From contig NZ_JACBFY010000002.1 in the NCBI RefSeq assembly GCF_021401245.1, positions 558,001-622,000 of the forward strand: a DNA stretch of 64,000 bases. Reading direction: 5' to 3'. This stretch comes from Pseudacidovorax sp. NFM-22. GTDB taxonomy: Bacteria; Pseudomonadota; Gammaproteobacteria; Burkholderiales; Burkholderiaceae_C. This document shows, in pieces, positions 18,548-27,619 of this stretch. Each line of letters opens with the position of its first letter. Within the stretch, counting starts at the first letter, position 1. A model generated the notes under the pieces. That model did not search any database, had not been told where the DNA came from, and saw only the letters and a program-made list of their open reading frames with translations. A program made the position numbers and the translations under genes.

Positions 18548-19498
18548 ATGACCTTCCACGCCGGCGAGATCGCCCTGCAGCGCCAGGAGGGCGTGGACGC
18601 CCAACTGGGCGCCATGGGACCGCGGGTCATCCGCGACCACCTGCCGCAGCAGCACCGCGACTTCTTCGCGCAACTGCCCTTCGTGGTGGTGGGCAGCCTG
18701 GACGAGCGGCAGCGCCCCTGGGCCAGCCTGCTGACCGGTGCGCCGGGTTTCATGCATTCGCCCGATGCGCGCCGCCTGCGCATCGACGCCCTGCCCGAGG
18801 CCGGGGACCCGCTGGCGGCGGCGCTGCGGCCGGATGTGCCGCTGGGCCTGCTCGGCATCGAGCCGCACACGCGGCGGCGCAACCGCCTCAACGGCCGGGT
18901 GACGGCACGCGATGCGCGGGGCTTCGACCTCGCCGTCGGGCAGAGCTTCGGCAACTGCCCGCGCTACATCCAGGCCCGGGAGGCCTTCTCAGGGACTGCG
19001 GCCTTGAGGCCGTCCGCGCCCGAGGCCTTGACTGAACTGGACGATGCCGCCCGCATGCTGATCGCGGCCGCCGACACGCTGTTCATCGCCAGCGCCCATC
19101 CGCATGCCGCCGGCTCGGCCGAGGCGGCCGAGGGCGTGGACGTGTCGCACCGCGGGGGCCGGCCGGGCTTCGTGCAGATCGGCGCGGACGGCAGCCTGGC
19201 CGTGCCGGACTTCGACGGCAACCGCTTCTTCAACACCCTGGGCAATCTGCTGCTGCATCCCTGGGCGGGATTGCTGTTCGTGGACTTCGAGCGGGGCGAC
19301 CTGCTGCAGCTGTCGGCGCGGGCGCAGGTGCTGACGGGCACGCCCGAAGCGCTGGGCTTCGCGGGCGTCAACCGCGTGCTGCGCCTGCAGGTGGAGGGCG
19401 GCTGGCGTCGGCGCGGCGCGCTGCCGCTGCGCTGGAGCACCGCTCAGCCTTCCCCGTACCTGGAAGGCACGGGCCACTGGCGTTCGCCGCCGGCCTGA
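18548..19498 (+). CDS. PPOX-fold (pyridoxamine 5'-phosphate oxidase-like) flavin-binding protein
   Basis: 316 aa. Two split-barrel halves are visible: FFAQLPFVVVGSLDERQRPW, then ASLLTGAPGFM, and later DTLFIASAHPHAAGSAEAAE, then VDVSHRGGRPGFVQI and FDGNRFFNTLGNLLLHPWAG. These match the flavin-nucleotide-binding family that often accompanies GST or ferredoxin-reductase genes. It follows the GST gene by 12 nt on the same strand. An FMN-dependent redox role is probable; the exact reaction is unknown. It ends 9 nt before the convergent amn gene. Confidence 0.8.
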   Translation: MTFHAGEIALQRQEGVDAQLGAMGPRVIRDHLPQQHRDFFAQLPFVVVGSLDERQRPWASLLTGAPGFMHSPDARRLRIDALPEAGDPLAAALRPDVPLGLLGIEPHTRRRNRLNGRVTARDARGFDLAVGQSFGNCPRYIQAREAFSGTAALRPSAPEALTELDDAARMLIAAADTLFIASAHPHAAGSAEAAEGVDVSHRGGRPGFVQIGADGSLAVPDFDGNRFFNTLGNLLLHPWAGLLFVDFERGDLLQLSARAQVLTGTPEALGFAGVNRVLRLQVEGGWRRRGALPLRWSTAQPSPYLEGTGHWRSPPA

Positions 19499-19507
19499 AC
19501 CGACCGA

Positions 19508-21025
19508 CTACTGGAACGCCACCTCCGCAAAGCTGCGCAGCTTGCGGCTGTGCAGCCGCGTGGTGCCTTCGGCGCGCAGGATGTCGATGGCCTTCATGCC
19601 GATGCGCAGGTGCTGCTCCACCCGCTCGCGGTAGAAGTGGTTGGCCATGCCGGGCAGCTTGATCTCGCCGTGCAGTGGCTTGTCGCTCACGCACAGCAGC
19701 GTGCCGTAGGGCACGCGGAAGCGGAAGCCGTTGGCGGCGATGGTGGCGCTTTCCATGTCCAGCGCGACGGCGCGGCTCTGGCTGAAGCGGCGCTGCGGCT
19801 CGTTGCCCGGCAGCAGCTCCCAGTTGCGGTTGTCGGTGGTGGCCACGGTGCCGGTGCGCATGATGGCCTTGAGCTCGGCGCCGCTGCAGCCGGTGACCTC
19901 GGCCACGGCCTGCTCCAGCGCCAGCTGGATCTCGGACAGCGCGGGAATGGGCACCCACAGCGGCAGCTCCTCGTCCAGCACATGGTCCTCGCGCACATAG
20001 GCATGGGCCAGCACGTAGTCGCCCAGCTGCTGCGTGTTGCGCAGGCCGGCGCAGTGGCCCAGCATCATCCAGGCATGCGGGCGCAGCACGGCGATGTGGT
20101 CGGTGATGTTCTTGGCGTTGGCCGGACCGACGCCGATGTTGACCATGGTGATGCCGCTGCGGTCGGCGCGCACCAGGTGGTAGGCCGGCATCTGCGGCAG
20201 CCGCCCGGGCGGCGTGCCCTGCAGGGCGCCGATGCGCTCGGCGAGGTCGCCCGACTGCTCGGCCGTGAGGCCGCGGCGGCGGGTGACCACGTTGCCCGGC
20301 TCGACGAAGGCGATGTATTCGCCCGCCTCGTCCTCCATGGCCTCGTGGCCCAGGCGCACGAACTCGTCGATGTAGAACTGGTAGTTGGTGAAGAGCACGA
20401 AGTTCTGGAACCACTCCGGCGCCGTGCCCGTGTAGTGGCGCAGGCGCTGCAGCGAGTAGTCCACCCGCGCGGCGGTGAAGAGCGACAGCGGCTCGGCCTC
20501 GCCGGGGCGCGTCATGTGCGTGCCGTTGGCGATGCCGTCGTCCATCGCGCCCAGGTCGGGCAGGTCGAACACGTCGCGCATCAGGGCGCGGCGCTCGGCG
20601 CTCAGGTTGCCCTCGATGTGCTCGTTCTCGGCAAAGGAGAAGTGGATCGGGATCGGCTCGCTGCCGGTGCCGATCTCCAGTTCGATCTGGTGGTTGGCGA
20701 GGATCAGCCGGAACTGCTCGCGGTAGTAGCGGGCGAACAGGTCGGGCCGGCTCAGCGTGGTCTCGTAGCGGCCGGGGCCGGCCACGAAGCCGTAGCTCAG
20801 ACCCGAGGTGGCGGGCGTGGCGTAGCGGGTGTTGGTGTGGGTGTGCACCCGCACGAAGGGGTAGCAGGCCCGCACGCGACCGGGCAGCGTCTCGCCGGCC
20901 ACGAAGCGCTGCATCGACTCGCGCAGGTGCGCCAGGCCCTCCTGGTAGATGCGCTGCACCTGGGCCAGCGCCGCGTCGGGGTCGGTGAAGCGGGTGGGGG
21001 CGATGAATGGCGGCATGTAGGGCAT
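19508..21025 (-). CDS. amn: AMP nucleosidase
   Basis: 505 aa from the ATG at 21025; an in-frame TTG at 21040 and an ATG at 21016 are alternatives. Amn hydrolyses AMP to adenine and ribose 5-phosphate, balancing adenylate pools. The N-terminal Amn-specific domain (YQEGLAHLRESMQRFVAGE, then RACYPFVRVHTHTNTRYA) precedes the nucleoside-phosphorylase-fold catalytic domain (ITMVNIGVGPANAKNITDH, HAWMMLGHCAGLR, AVALDMESATIAANG). It converges with the PPOX gene and lies downstream of the glutathione reductase gene on the same strand. Confidence 0.94.
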   Translation of the reverse strand: MPYMPPFIAPTRFTDPDAALAQVQRIYQEGLAHLRESMQRFVAGETLPGRVRACYPFVRVHTHTNTRYATPATSGLSYGFVAGPGRYETTLSRPDLFARYYREQFRLILANHQIELEIGTGSEPIPIHFSFAENEHIEGNLSAERRALMRDVFDLPDLGAMDDGIANGTHMTRPGEAEPLSLFTAARVDYSLQRLRHYTGTAPEWFQNFVLFTNYQFYIDEFVRLGHEAMEDEAGEYIAFVEPGNVVTRRRGLTAEQSGDLAERIGALQGTPPGRLPQMPAYHLVRADRSGITMVNIGVGPANAKNITDHIAVLRPHAWMMLGHCAGLRNTQQLGDYVLAHAYVREDHVLDEELPLWVPIPALSEIQLALEQAVAEVTGCSGAELKAIMRTGTVATTDNRNWELLPGNEPQRRFSQSRAVALDMESATIAANGFRFRVPYGTLLCVSDKPLHGEIKLPGMANHFYRERVEQHLRIGMKAIDILRAEGTTRLHSRKLRSFAEVAFQ

Positions 21026-21077
21026 GCGGGCATTTTGCAATGCACATGCCAGCGCTTCATGACGCGACGGCCGCCCC

Positions 21078-22451
21078 TCAGCCGACCGTGGGCTCGCGCA
21101 TCGTCACGAACTCCTCTGACGCCGTCGGATGGATGCCGATGGTGCGGTCGAAGTCGGCCTTGGTGGCGCCCGCGCGCATGGCCACCGCGAAGCCCTGCAC
21201 GATCTCGCCGGCATCGGCGCCCACCATGTGCAGGCCCACCACGCGGTCGCTCTTCGACTCCACCACCAGCTTCATGAAGCAGCGCTCGCCACGACCCGAG
21301 AGCGTGTGGCGCAGCGGCTTGAACTCGCTGTTGAAGATGCGCACCTCGCCGAACCGGCTGCGCGCCTCCATCTCGGTGTAGCCGCAGGTGCCCACGCTGG
21401 GATGGGTGAAGACGGCGGTCGGGATGTACTCGTAGTCCATGGTGCGGCGGCCTTCGCCGAACAGCCGGTCCACCACCACCATGGCCTCGGCCAGCGCCAC
21501 CGGCGTGAGCTGGACGCGCGTGGAGACGTCGCCGATGGCCAGCACCGAGGGCACGCTGCTGCGGTACTCGGCATCGACCACCACGGCGCCGCGCTCGTCG
21601 AGCTTCACGCCCGCCTCTTCCAGGCCCAGGCCGGCGGTGAGCGGCCGGCGGCCGGTGGCCACCAGCACCGCATCGGCCGCCACGCGCTGGCCGCGGGCCA
21701 GCGTGGCGACGACCTCGCCGCCCTCGCCCTGGGTGAAGGAGGCCGCCTCCTGGTTCAGGCGCAGGTCGATGCCGGCACGGCCCATTTCGCGGGCCAGGAA
21801 CTCGCGCACGTCATGGTCGAAGCCGTTGAGGATGTGGGCGCCGCGGTGCAGCAGCGTCACCTCCGCGCCCAGGCCGCGGAAGATGGAGGCGAACTCGCAG
21901 CCGATGTAGCCTGCGCCGATCACCAGCAGCCGGCGCGGAAAGGCCGGCAGGTCGAACATGGCGTCGGAGACATTCACCAGTTCCTTGCCCGGCACGTTGG
22001 GCCGGAAGGGCGCGCCGCCGGTGGCGATGAGCACGTGACGGGCGGTGTGCCGCCTGCCGTCCACCTGCACGGTATGGCCGTCCACCAGCTGGGCCCAGCC
22101 GCGCAGCAGCGTGACCCGGGCGCCGTCGAGCAGGCCTGCATAGACGCCGTTGAGGCGGTGGATCTCCTTGGCGCGCGCGGCCTTGAGCCGGTCCCAGTCG
22201 AAGCGCGGCGCGGCGTCGATGTGCCAGCCGTAACCCGGCGCCTCCTCGAAGGCCTCGGCATAGCCGGCGGCATAGCTGTAGAGCTTCTTGGGAATGCAGC
22301 CCACATTGACGCAGGTGCCGCCCAGTTCGGCGCATTCCGCGAGCGCCACCTTGGCGCCGCGCTGGCCGGCCATGCGGGCCGCGCGCACGCCGGCGCTGCC
22401 GCCGCCGATGACGAAGAGGTCGAAGTCGTAGCTGGGGGTGGACGGGGCCAT
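21078..22451 (-). CDS. gor: Glutathione-disulfide reductase
   Basis: 457 aa from the ATG at 22451, preceded by GGAGAC about 9 nt upstream. An ATG at 22493 is in frame but has no ribosome-binding site. FAD motif VIGGGSAGVRAARMAGQRGA, redox-active disulfide GGTCVNVGCIPKK (Cys47/Cys52), NADPH motif GAGYIGCEFASIFRGLGAEV followed by an Arg as expected for NADPH preference, and the C-terminal catalytic HPTASEEFV are all present. It reduces glutathione disulfide with NADPH and would support the nearby GST. Confidence 0.92.
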   Translation of the reverse strand: MAPSTPSYDFDLFVIGGGSAGVRAARMAGQRGAKVALAECAELGGTCVNVGCIPKKLYSYAAGYAEAFEEAPGYGWHIDAAPRFDWDRLKAARAKEIHRLNGVYAGLLDGARVTLLRGWAQLVDGHTVQVDGRRHTARHVLIATGGAPFRPNVPGKELVNVSDAMFDLPAFPRRLLVIGAGYIGCEFASIFRGLGAEVTLLHRGAHILNGFDHDVREFLAREMGRAGIDLRLNQEAASFTQGEGGEVVATLARGQRVAADAVLVATGRRPLTAGLGLEEAGVKLDERGAVVVDAEYRSSVPSVLAIGDVSTRVQLTPVALAEAMVVVDRLFGEGRRTMDYEYIPTAVFTHPSVGTCGYTEMEARSRFGEVRIFNSEFKPLRHTLSGRGERCFMKLVVESKSDRVVGLHMVGADAGEIVQGFAVAMRAGATKADFDRTIGIHPTASEEFVTMREPTVG

Positions 22452-22551
22452 GCGGCGCGTCTCCGTGGTGGGGGGAGGCGCCACTGTAGCCAAGGCGGGG
22501 GGTTCAGGCGGCCCGATGGCGCGCTGCGTTCATCGAAAGGCTGCGCCAGGC

Positions 22552-22573
22552 GTCGACAGGCTCAGCCCGAACG
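22552..22573. repeat. REP-type repeat (GTTCGGGCTGAGC family), single copy
   Basis: GTCGACAGGCTCAGCCCGAA is one arm of the dispersed repeat whose paired copies occur at 28709-28813. It lies between the start of gor and the stop of a small secreted-protein gene. Confidence 0.7.
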
Positions 22574-22613
22574 GTTCTTTGTCAACCGGCTGGCATTTCT
22601 GCACAGGCCCGGC

Positions 22614-22985
22614 CTACTGTTGCAGCGGCCCGCCGTACCAGATGGTCGGCGTGTCCTGCCGGCTCGTTGGCTGCTGCGGCGCGGCCGGCGGGGCGTTGCC
22701 CCAGGGCGCGTAGCGGCTGTCCTCGTACACGATCACCGGCGGCCGGTGCGGATGCCACTGAGGCCGCGAGGGCGCCACGGGTGGAGGCGGCTGCTGGGTG
22801 TTGAAGTCCGCCCCCTGCTGGATCGCCCGCATCGAGGGCGTGTTGGCATAGCGCTGCTGCTGTGCGCGCTCGAAGGGGCCCGGCTTGCGGGTGTCGGCGC
22901 TCTGGGCCGCAGCCAAGGTGGCGGCCCCGGCCATCAGGACGGCCAGCAGCGCATGCGGAAGCGAACGGCAGGGGCGGAGGGTCAT
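22614..22985 (-). CDS. Small secreted Pro/Gln-rich protein
   Basis: 123 aa. The signal peptide (basic MTLRPCRS, hydrophobic ALLAVLMAGAATLAAA) should be cleaved after about residue 27. The mature chain is rich in Pro, Gln and Arg (QQPPPPVAPSRPQWHPHRPP) and ends IWYGGPLQQ. No domain is recognised. It is divergent from a rhodanese-like gene 113 bp away. Confidence 0.6.
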   Translation of the reverse strand: MTLRPCRSLPHALLAVLMAGAATLAAAQSADTRKPGPFERAQQQRYANTPSMRAIQQGADFNTQQPPPPVAPSRPQWHPHRPPVIVYEDSRYAPWGNAPPAAPQQPTSRQDTPTIWYGGPLQQ

Positions 22986-23098
22986 GGTGGGCTTTCAACG
23001 CGCGGCGGCACCGGGCCGTTGGCCGGAAAGGACCGTGGGCGCGCGGCCCGCGGGCTTCGGGGAACAATAGCAGCCGATCTTTTTGCGGACCGCCGACC

Positions 23099-23536
23099 AT
23101 GACCCAAGCCCCTGCCCCCCACGATGACAACCAGCCCCGCCCCGCCGAGGGCTATGCCGGCGACGTGACGCCCGAGCTGGCCGCGCGCTGGCTGGCCAGC
23201 GGCGAGGCCGTGATGGTGGACGTGCGCACCGACGCCGAGCGCGAATGGGTGGGCTTCGTCCCCGGCGCCGTGGCCGTGGCATGGAAGCAGTGGCCCGGCA
23301 TGGCGATGAACGCCGGCTTCGACGATGCGCTGCGCGCGGCCGTGCCCCCGGGCGGCAAGGTGGTGCTGCTGTGCCGCAGCGGCGTGCGCTCGGTGGCGGC
23401 GGCCAGGCGCGCGACCGAGCTGGGCATCGAGGCCTACAACATCCTCGAAGGCTTCGAGGGCGATGCAGATGCCGACGCCCACCGCGGCAACAAGGGCGGC
23501 TGGCGCCTGCGCGGCCTGCCCTGGAAACAGAACTAG
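23099..23536 (+). CDS. Rhodanese-like sulfurtransferase domain protein
   Basis: 145 aa, a single rhodanese domain. VMVDVRTDAEREWVGFVPGA is the first signature and LLCRSGVRSVAAA the active-site loop, with Cys92 as the persulfide-forming residue. The C-terminal block YNILEGFEGDADADAHRGNK is common in cytosolic single-domain rhodaneses. It may transfer sulfane sulfur or act on thiol or cyanide compounds. It stands alone, followed by a GC-rich intergenic repeat. Confidence 0.88.
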   Translation: MTQAPAPHDDNQPRPAEGYAGDVTPELAARWLASGEAVMVDVRTDAEREWVGFVPGAVAVAWKQWPGMAMNAGFDDALRAAVPPGGKVVLLCRSGVRSVAAARRATELGIEAYNILEGFEGDADADAHRGNKGGWRLRGLPWKQN

Positions 23537-23540
23537 GCCC

Positions 23541-23660
23541 ACCCCCAGGCTGCGCGCTTCGCGCTCCGCCGCCCCCCTGCGAGGGGGCACATCCTGCGGC
23601 CCGGCGAAGCCGGTTCCGCGGATGTTCTCGCGTGGCCTGCTCCGCGGCCATCTGACGATG
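23541..23660. repeat. GC-rich intergenic repeat with GGCCCGG...CCGG core, copy 1
   Basis: Characteristic blocks are CCCCCAGGCTGCGCGC, CCCCCCTGCGAGGGGGC and GGCCCGGCGAAGCCGGTTCC, followed by CTGCTCCGCGGCCAT. Related arrays of the same blocks, in either orientation, occur at 27479-27615, 34072-34148, 35526-35662 and 36738-36838. I see no gene in 23537-23742. Confidence 0.75.
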
Positions 23661-23742
23661 GGCCTTGGGGGCGCGACGCGCGGGCACGGCGCATGCTCGG
23701 GATACAGTGCCGGCCGCTTTTGTCCGCAACTCGACATCCGCC

Positions 23743-24372
23743 ATGAACGCCCCTACCCGCGACATCTACACCGAACCCCGCGACGTCGACCTCCACACCC
23801 TGGCCAACCTGGGCCCGCTCGGGCCCATGGCCGGCGTGTGGGAAGGCACCCGCGGCCTGGACGTCAAGCCCAAGGCCGAAGGGCCGAAGAAGCAGGCCTT
23901 CGTCGAACGCATCAGCCTGCAGCCCATCGACCCGGTGACCAACGGCCCGCAGCTGCTCTACGGCCTGCGCTACCACACGCACATCACCAAGCCCGACCAG
24001 GTCAAGACCTACCACGAGCAGGTGGGCTACTGGCTGTGGGAGCCGGCCACCGGCTGCGTGATGCACACCCTGACCATCCCGCGTGGCCAGGTGGCGATGG
24101 CGGCCGGCACCGTCGCGGCCGATGCGCGCAGCTTCGAGCTGGTCGCCACGCAGGGGCTGGAGACCTGGGGCATCTGCTCCGCGCCCTTCCTGCAGGAGGC
24201 CTTCCGCACCACCGAATTCCGCATCAAGGTGACGATCAACGACGACGGCACCTGGGGCTACGAGGAGGACACGGTGCTGCAGATCGCGGGCCAGGCCGAG
24301 CCCTTCCACCACACCGATCGCAACCTGCTGCGCCGGGTGGAGGCGCCCACGCCCAATCCGCTGGTGCGCTGA
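23743..24372 (+). CDS. Nitrobindin/FABP-like heme-binding beta-barrel protein
   Basis: 209 aa, predicted soluble and beta-rich. The segment LGPMAGVWEGTRGLDVKP resembles the GxWxGxG signature of nitrobindin-like proteins, although the last Gly is replaced by Arg. Later blocks HTHITKPDQVKTYHEQVGYW and LTIPRGQVAMAAGTV fit the barrel family found in many Proteobacteria. Members bind heme or small ligands and some isomerise peroxynitrite, but with the altered motif heme binding is not certain. It converges with the NmrA-like gene 15 nt away. Confidence 0.6.
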   Translation: MNAPTRDIYTEPRDVDLHTLANLGPLGPMAGVWEGTRGLDVKPKAEGPKKQAFVERISLQPIDPVTNGPQLLYGLRYHTHITKPDQVKTYHEQVGYWLWEPATGCVMHTLTIPRGQVAMAAGTVAADARSFELVATQGLETWGICSAPFLQEAFRTTEFRIKVTINDDGTWGYEEDTVLQIAGQAEPFHHTDRNLLRRVEAPTPNPLVR

Positions 24373-24387
24373 GGCACCGCGGCCGGC

Positions 24388-25044
24388 TCAGGAGAACGCG
24401 ACGAAGCGCTCGCGCACGTAGCGGCCCTGCTCCAGCACGTCCACGATGGCGGCGGCCAGGTCGGCGGCGGTGATGCCGGCCAGCTGGCCGTCCTTCATCG
24501 GCACGGCGTCGCCGCCGAACTGGTAGCGGCCCGTGCGCTCGCCCGGCGCCAGCATGGGCGCGGGCGAGACGAAGGTCCAGTCCAACGCGGCCTCTTCCTT
24601 CTGCAGCCGCGTGAGTTCGTCGCGCGCGGCCTTCGCGCCGGGCACCACATTGGCGGGCACGTGGTTCTGGAATTCGGGCGTGTCCACCAGTTGCACGCCG
24701 GGCGCCACGAACAGGCTGCCCGCGCCGCCGACGGCGACCAGGCGCTTCACGCCGGCCTGCTTTGTACCGTCGGCGATGGCCTTGCTGCCGGCCAGGAACT
24801 GGTTGTACAGGTCCGGGTGCTCCCAGCCCGGGTTGAAGGCGCTGACCACGGCCTCGGTGCCGGCCACGGCCTTCGCAACCTGCGCCGCGTCCAGAACATC
24901 GGCCTGGACGACCGTGAGACCCGCGCGGGCCACCAGCTTGGACGGCGTGCGCGCCAGGGCACGCACCTGGTGGCCGCGGGCGAGCAGTTCTTCGAGCAGG
25001 GCGGCACCGACGAAGCCGGTGGCGCCGATCAGGGCGACGTTCAT
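24388..25044 (-). CDS. NAD(P)-dependent NmrA/YwnB-like oxidoreductase
   Basis: 218 aa with an N-terminal Rossmann motif ALIGATGFVGAALLEELLAR and a basic residue after strand 2 (ALARTPSKL), which favours NADP. It lacks the YxxxK pair of classical SDRs and fits the atypical NmrA-like group. It is divergent from a LysR gene with a dyad between them, so that regulator probably controls it. Members often act on quinones or serve as redox sensors; the substrate is unknown. Confidence 0.83.
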   Translation of the reverse strand: MNVALIGATGFVGAALLEELLARGHQVRALARTPSKLVARAGLTVVQADVLDAAQVAKAVAGTEAVVSAFNPGWEHPDLYNQFLAGSKAIADGTKQAGVKRLVAVGGAGSLFVAPGVQLVDTPEFQNHVPANVVPGAKAARDELTRLQKEEAALDWTFVSPAPMLAPGERTGRYQFGGDAVPMKDGQLAGITAADLAAAIVDVLEQGRYVRERFVAFS

Positions 25045-25107
25045 GGTTCTTTCCTTTCGTGGCGCGCAGGCCGCACCGTGTGGATGACGATGACCCTTAG
25101 CTTATGA

Positions 25108-25129
25108 ACTTCACGATCCGGCCAGAAGT
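25108..25129. promoter_or_regulatory. Candidate LysR operator between divergent genes
   Basis: An ACTTC-N12-GAAGT inverted repeat lies 38 bp before the LysR start and 63 bp before the divergent oxidoreductase start. Size and placement fit a LysR recognition site, in a locally AT-richer stretch (25090-25165). Confidence 0.5.
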
Positions 25130-25167
25130 CCGAGAATCCAGACAACTTCATTTAGCCCAGCTTCACA

Positions 25168-26112
25168 ATGGACGACCTCAAGCGCTTGGCACTTTTTGCC
25201 GAGGTGGTGCGCAGCGGCTCCTTCAGCGCCGCCGCACGCCGGCTGGGCGTGAGCACCTCAGCGGTCAGCCAGCAGCTGCGCGCGCTGGAACAGGCCCATG
25301 GCGTGACGCTGCTGCATCGCACCACCCGCAAGCTGGCGCTCACCGAGGCCGGCGCCCGCTTCGCCACTCACTGCCAGCGCATGGTCGAGGCGGCCGAACT
25401 GGCCCGCGCCCAGCTGGCGCTGGCGCGCGAGGCACCGGAGGGCGAGTTGCGGGTCTCGGCGCCCGTCGGCTTCGCTCGGCACCTGGCGCCCGCGTTGGCG
25501 CCACTGCTGGCCGCCCATGCCGCGCTGCAGTTGCGGCTGCAGGTGGACGACGCCCTGATCGACCTGGTGGACGCGCGCATCGACCTGGCCCTGCGCGCCG
25601 GCCGGTTGCCCGACTCGGGCTGGGCCGCGCGGCGGCTGTGCGACTTCCAGAGCCTGATCTGCGCCGCGCCCGCCTACATCGCCAGCGCCGGCATGCCACG
25701 CTCGCCGGAGGACCTGGCCGCGCACCAATGGGTGGGCGCGCCGCGCGACGGCCGCACGCTGGTGCTGTCGCTGGCAGGCCCGGGCGGCGCGCAGTCCGAA
25801 CAGACCGTGCCCGTGCGCGTGACCAGCAACAACCAGCTCAGCCTGCACCAGATGGCCGCCAGCGGCCTGGGGCTCACGCTGGCCGTGCGGGCCGACGTGG
25901 AAGAGGACCTTCAGACCGGCCGGCTGGTGCCCGTGCTGCCGCAGTGGCAGCCGCCCGCCCTGCCCGTCTGGGCCGTGACGCCGCAGCGCGATGGCCAGCC
26001 GGCCAAGGTGCGGCACGCCATCGAGGCCATCGCCGCCCATCTGCGCGGCCTGCCGGGCGTGCGCGATGCCGGCGCCCCGGCCCCAGCGTCGACCCCGCTC
26101 AGCGCGGCATGA
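25168..26112 (+). CDS. LysR-family transcriptional regulator
   Basis: 314 aa. The helix-turn-helix (LALFAEVVRSGSFSAAARRL, then GVSTSAVSQQLRALEQ) is followed by a substrate-binding domain from about residue 90 (LRVSAPVGFARHLAPALAPL). It is divergent from an NmrA-like oxidoreductase, the probable target. Its 3' end overlaps the convergent amidohydrolase gene by 14 nt, so transcripts of the two loci interfere at their ends. Confidence 0.9.
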   Translation: MDDLKRLALFAEVVRSGSFSAAARRLGVSTSAVSQQLRALEQAHGVTLLHRTTRKLALTEAGARFATHCQRMVEAAELARAQLALAREAPEGELRVSAPVGFARHLAPALAPLLAAHAALQLRLQVDDALIDLVDARIDLALRAGRLPDSGWAARRLCDFQSLICAAPAYIASAGMPRSPEDLAAHQWVGAPRDGRTLVLSLAGPGGAQSEQTVPVRVTSNNQLSLHQMAASGLGLTLAVRADVEEDLQTGRLVPVLPQWQPPALPVWAVTPQRDGQPAKVRHAIEAIAAHLRGLPGVRDAGAPAPASTPLSAA

Positions 26113-27454
26113 CGAGGTCGTCCAGCTCGCGGTAGTCGGGCAGCGTGGTGTCGATGGCGCGGCCGGCGCGGATCACCGCGCGGTCGAAGGGCGCGCGGGC
26201 CAGCAGCTCGGAATAGCTGCGCGCGCGCAGCACCGTCAGGTCGGCCGGGTTGCCCACGCGCAGCAGGCCGAAGCCGTCCAGGCCCATGATCTGCGCCGGC
26301 GTGGCGCTGGCGGCGCGGATCCAGTCTGCGAAGGGATGGTCCAGGTGCAGGATCTTCACCGCCTGGGTGTAGGTGTCCAGCATGTCGTGGTCGCCGTAGG
26401 CGTAGAAGGGGTCGCGGCAGTTGTCGCCCGCCACGGCCACCGGCACGCCGGCGGCCTTGAGTTCGTGCATCACCGTCACGCCCCGCCAGCGCGGCGTGCG
26501 CCTGGCCTCCGGGCTGCGGTCCTGCAGGTACATGTTGACGGTGGGCAGGCTGACGATGGCGATGCCGGCCTCGCGGCAGGCGGCGATGGTCTCGGCGATG
26601 AACGCGTCGGTCTGCAGCGCCAGCGCGGTGCAGTGCCCGCACAGGATGCGGCCCTTGAAGCCCTGCGCCAGTGCCACCCTCGCGATGCGGATCAGCGAGC
26701 GGGCGCGCGGGTCGGTGGATTCGTCCACGTGCAGGTCCACGTCCAGCCCACGTTCGGTGGCCAGCGTCAGAAGGCGCGCGATGCCCTCGTCGATCTCGGG
26801 CGGCGTGGCCTCGGCCGGGTGGCGCTGCGACTTGGTCACGCAGCCCAGGTTGCCGCCACTCTCGGCCACCACATTGGCCAGGTGCACGCCCTCCTCGCCC
26901 AGGAAGATGTCCACCGGCGCGATGGACGACACCTGCAGCGCGATGCGCCCCGCCCAGCGCTCGCGCATCTCGCGGAACACCGGGAAGGAGATGTCGGCCT
27001 GCGGCGCCAGCGAGTCGAGGTGCGTGCGGATGGCCGACACGCCCTTGGCGTACGCCGTGCGCAGGGCAAAGTCCATGCGGCGGCGCACGTCCTCGGCATG
27101 CCAGTTCTTCGTGCGGTCTTCCATCGTCGCGCGCGAGGCGCCCGCGCCGTCGCCGGTGGGGTTGGCCTTGCGCGGCCAGATGTGGCCCTTGTCCAGGTGC
27201 GTGTGCAGGTCGACGAAGCAGGGCAGCGCCAGCGAGTCGTCCAGGTGTGGCCCGCGCTCGGGCGCCAGGCTGCCGGCGGGGGCGATGGCGGCGATGCGGC
27301 CGGCCTCGATGGCCAGGTCCATCGCGACCAGGTCGCCGTCGCCCGCGGGCGCAAGGCGGTCGGCCGCCGGGTCGTCGATCAGGCAACGCGGAGCGCGCAC
27401 CTGGCGCAGGGCATAGGTGCCGCCCTCGGGCGGCTGGAAGAAGGCGTGGGTCAT
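26099..27454 (-). CDS. Cytosine-deaminase-like amidohydrolase
   Basis: 451 aa from the ATG at 27454 (MTHAFFQPPEGG). Metal-binding and catalytic motifs of the CodA-type group are present: CFVDLHTHLDKGHIWP (His84/His86), LDVDLHVDEST, GRILCGHCTAL and VAGDNCRDPFYAYGDHDMLD. These enzymes hydrolyse amino groups or ring amides of pyrimidines and related N-heterocycles. The gene is downstream of an NMT1-type binding protein and an FAD oxidoreductase on the same strand, suggesting breakdown of an imported nitrogen heterocycle. Substrate not known. Confidence 0.85.
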   Translation of the reverse strand: MTHAFFQPPEGGTYALRQVRAPRCLIDDPAADRLAPAGDGDLVAMDLAIEAGRIAAIAPAGSLAPERGPHLDDSLALPCFVDLHTHLDKGHIWPRKANPTGDGAGASRATMEDRTKNWHAEDVRRRMDFALRTAYAKGVSAIRTHLDSLAPQADISFPVFREMRERWAGRIALQVSSIAPVDIFLGEEGVHLANVVAESGGNLGCVTKSQRHPAEATPPEIDEGIARLLTLATERGLDVDLHVDESTDPRARSLIRIARVALAQGFKGRILCGHCTALALQTDAFIAETIAACREAGIAIVSLPTVNMYLQDRSPEARRTPRWRGVTVMHELKAAGVPVAVAGDNCRDPFYAYGDHDMLDTYTQAVKILHLDHPFADWIRAASATPAQIMGLDGFGLLRVGNPADLTVLRARSYSELLARAPFDRAVIRAGRAIDTTLPDYRELDDLVMPR

Positions 27455-27478
27455 GTCGATCGAGTCTCCGTTGCTGTC

Positions 27479-27615
27479 AGCATGGCCGCAAGGATCGAAG
27501 GGCCGCGGAGCAGGCCATGCCAGTGCACCCGCGGAACTGGCTATGCCAGGCCGCGGGGTGCGCCCCCTCCAAGCCGAAGGCGCAAGAGAGGGGGAGCCGC
27601 GAAGCGGCATGGGGG
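27479..27615. repeat. GC-rich intergenic repeat with GGCCCGG...CCGG core, copy 2
   Basis: The blocks GGCCGCGGAGCAGGCCATG, CCGCGGAACTGGCTATGCCA and GCGCCCCCTCCAAGCCGAAG match the family seen at 23541-23660 in inverted order. It fills the gap between the amidohydrolase and the binding-protein gene. Confidence 0.7.
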
Positions 27616-27619
27616 TGTT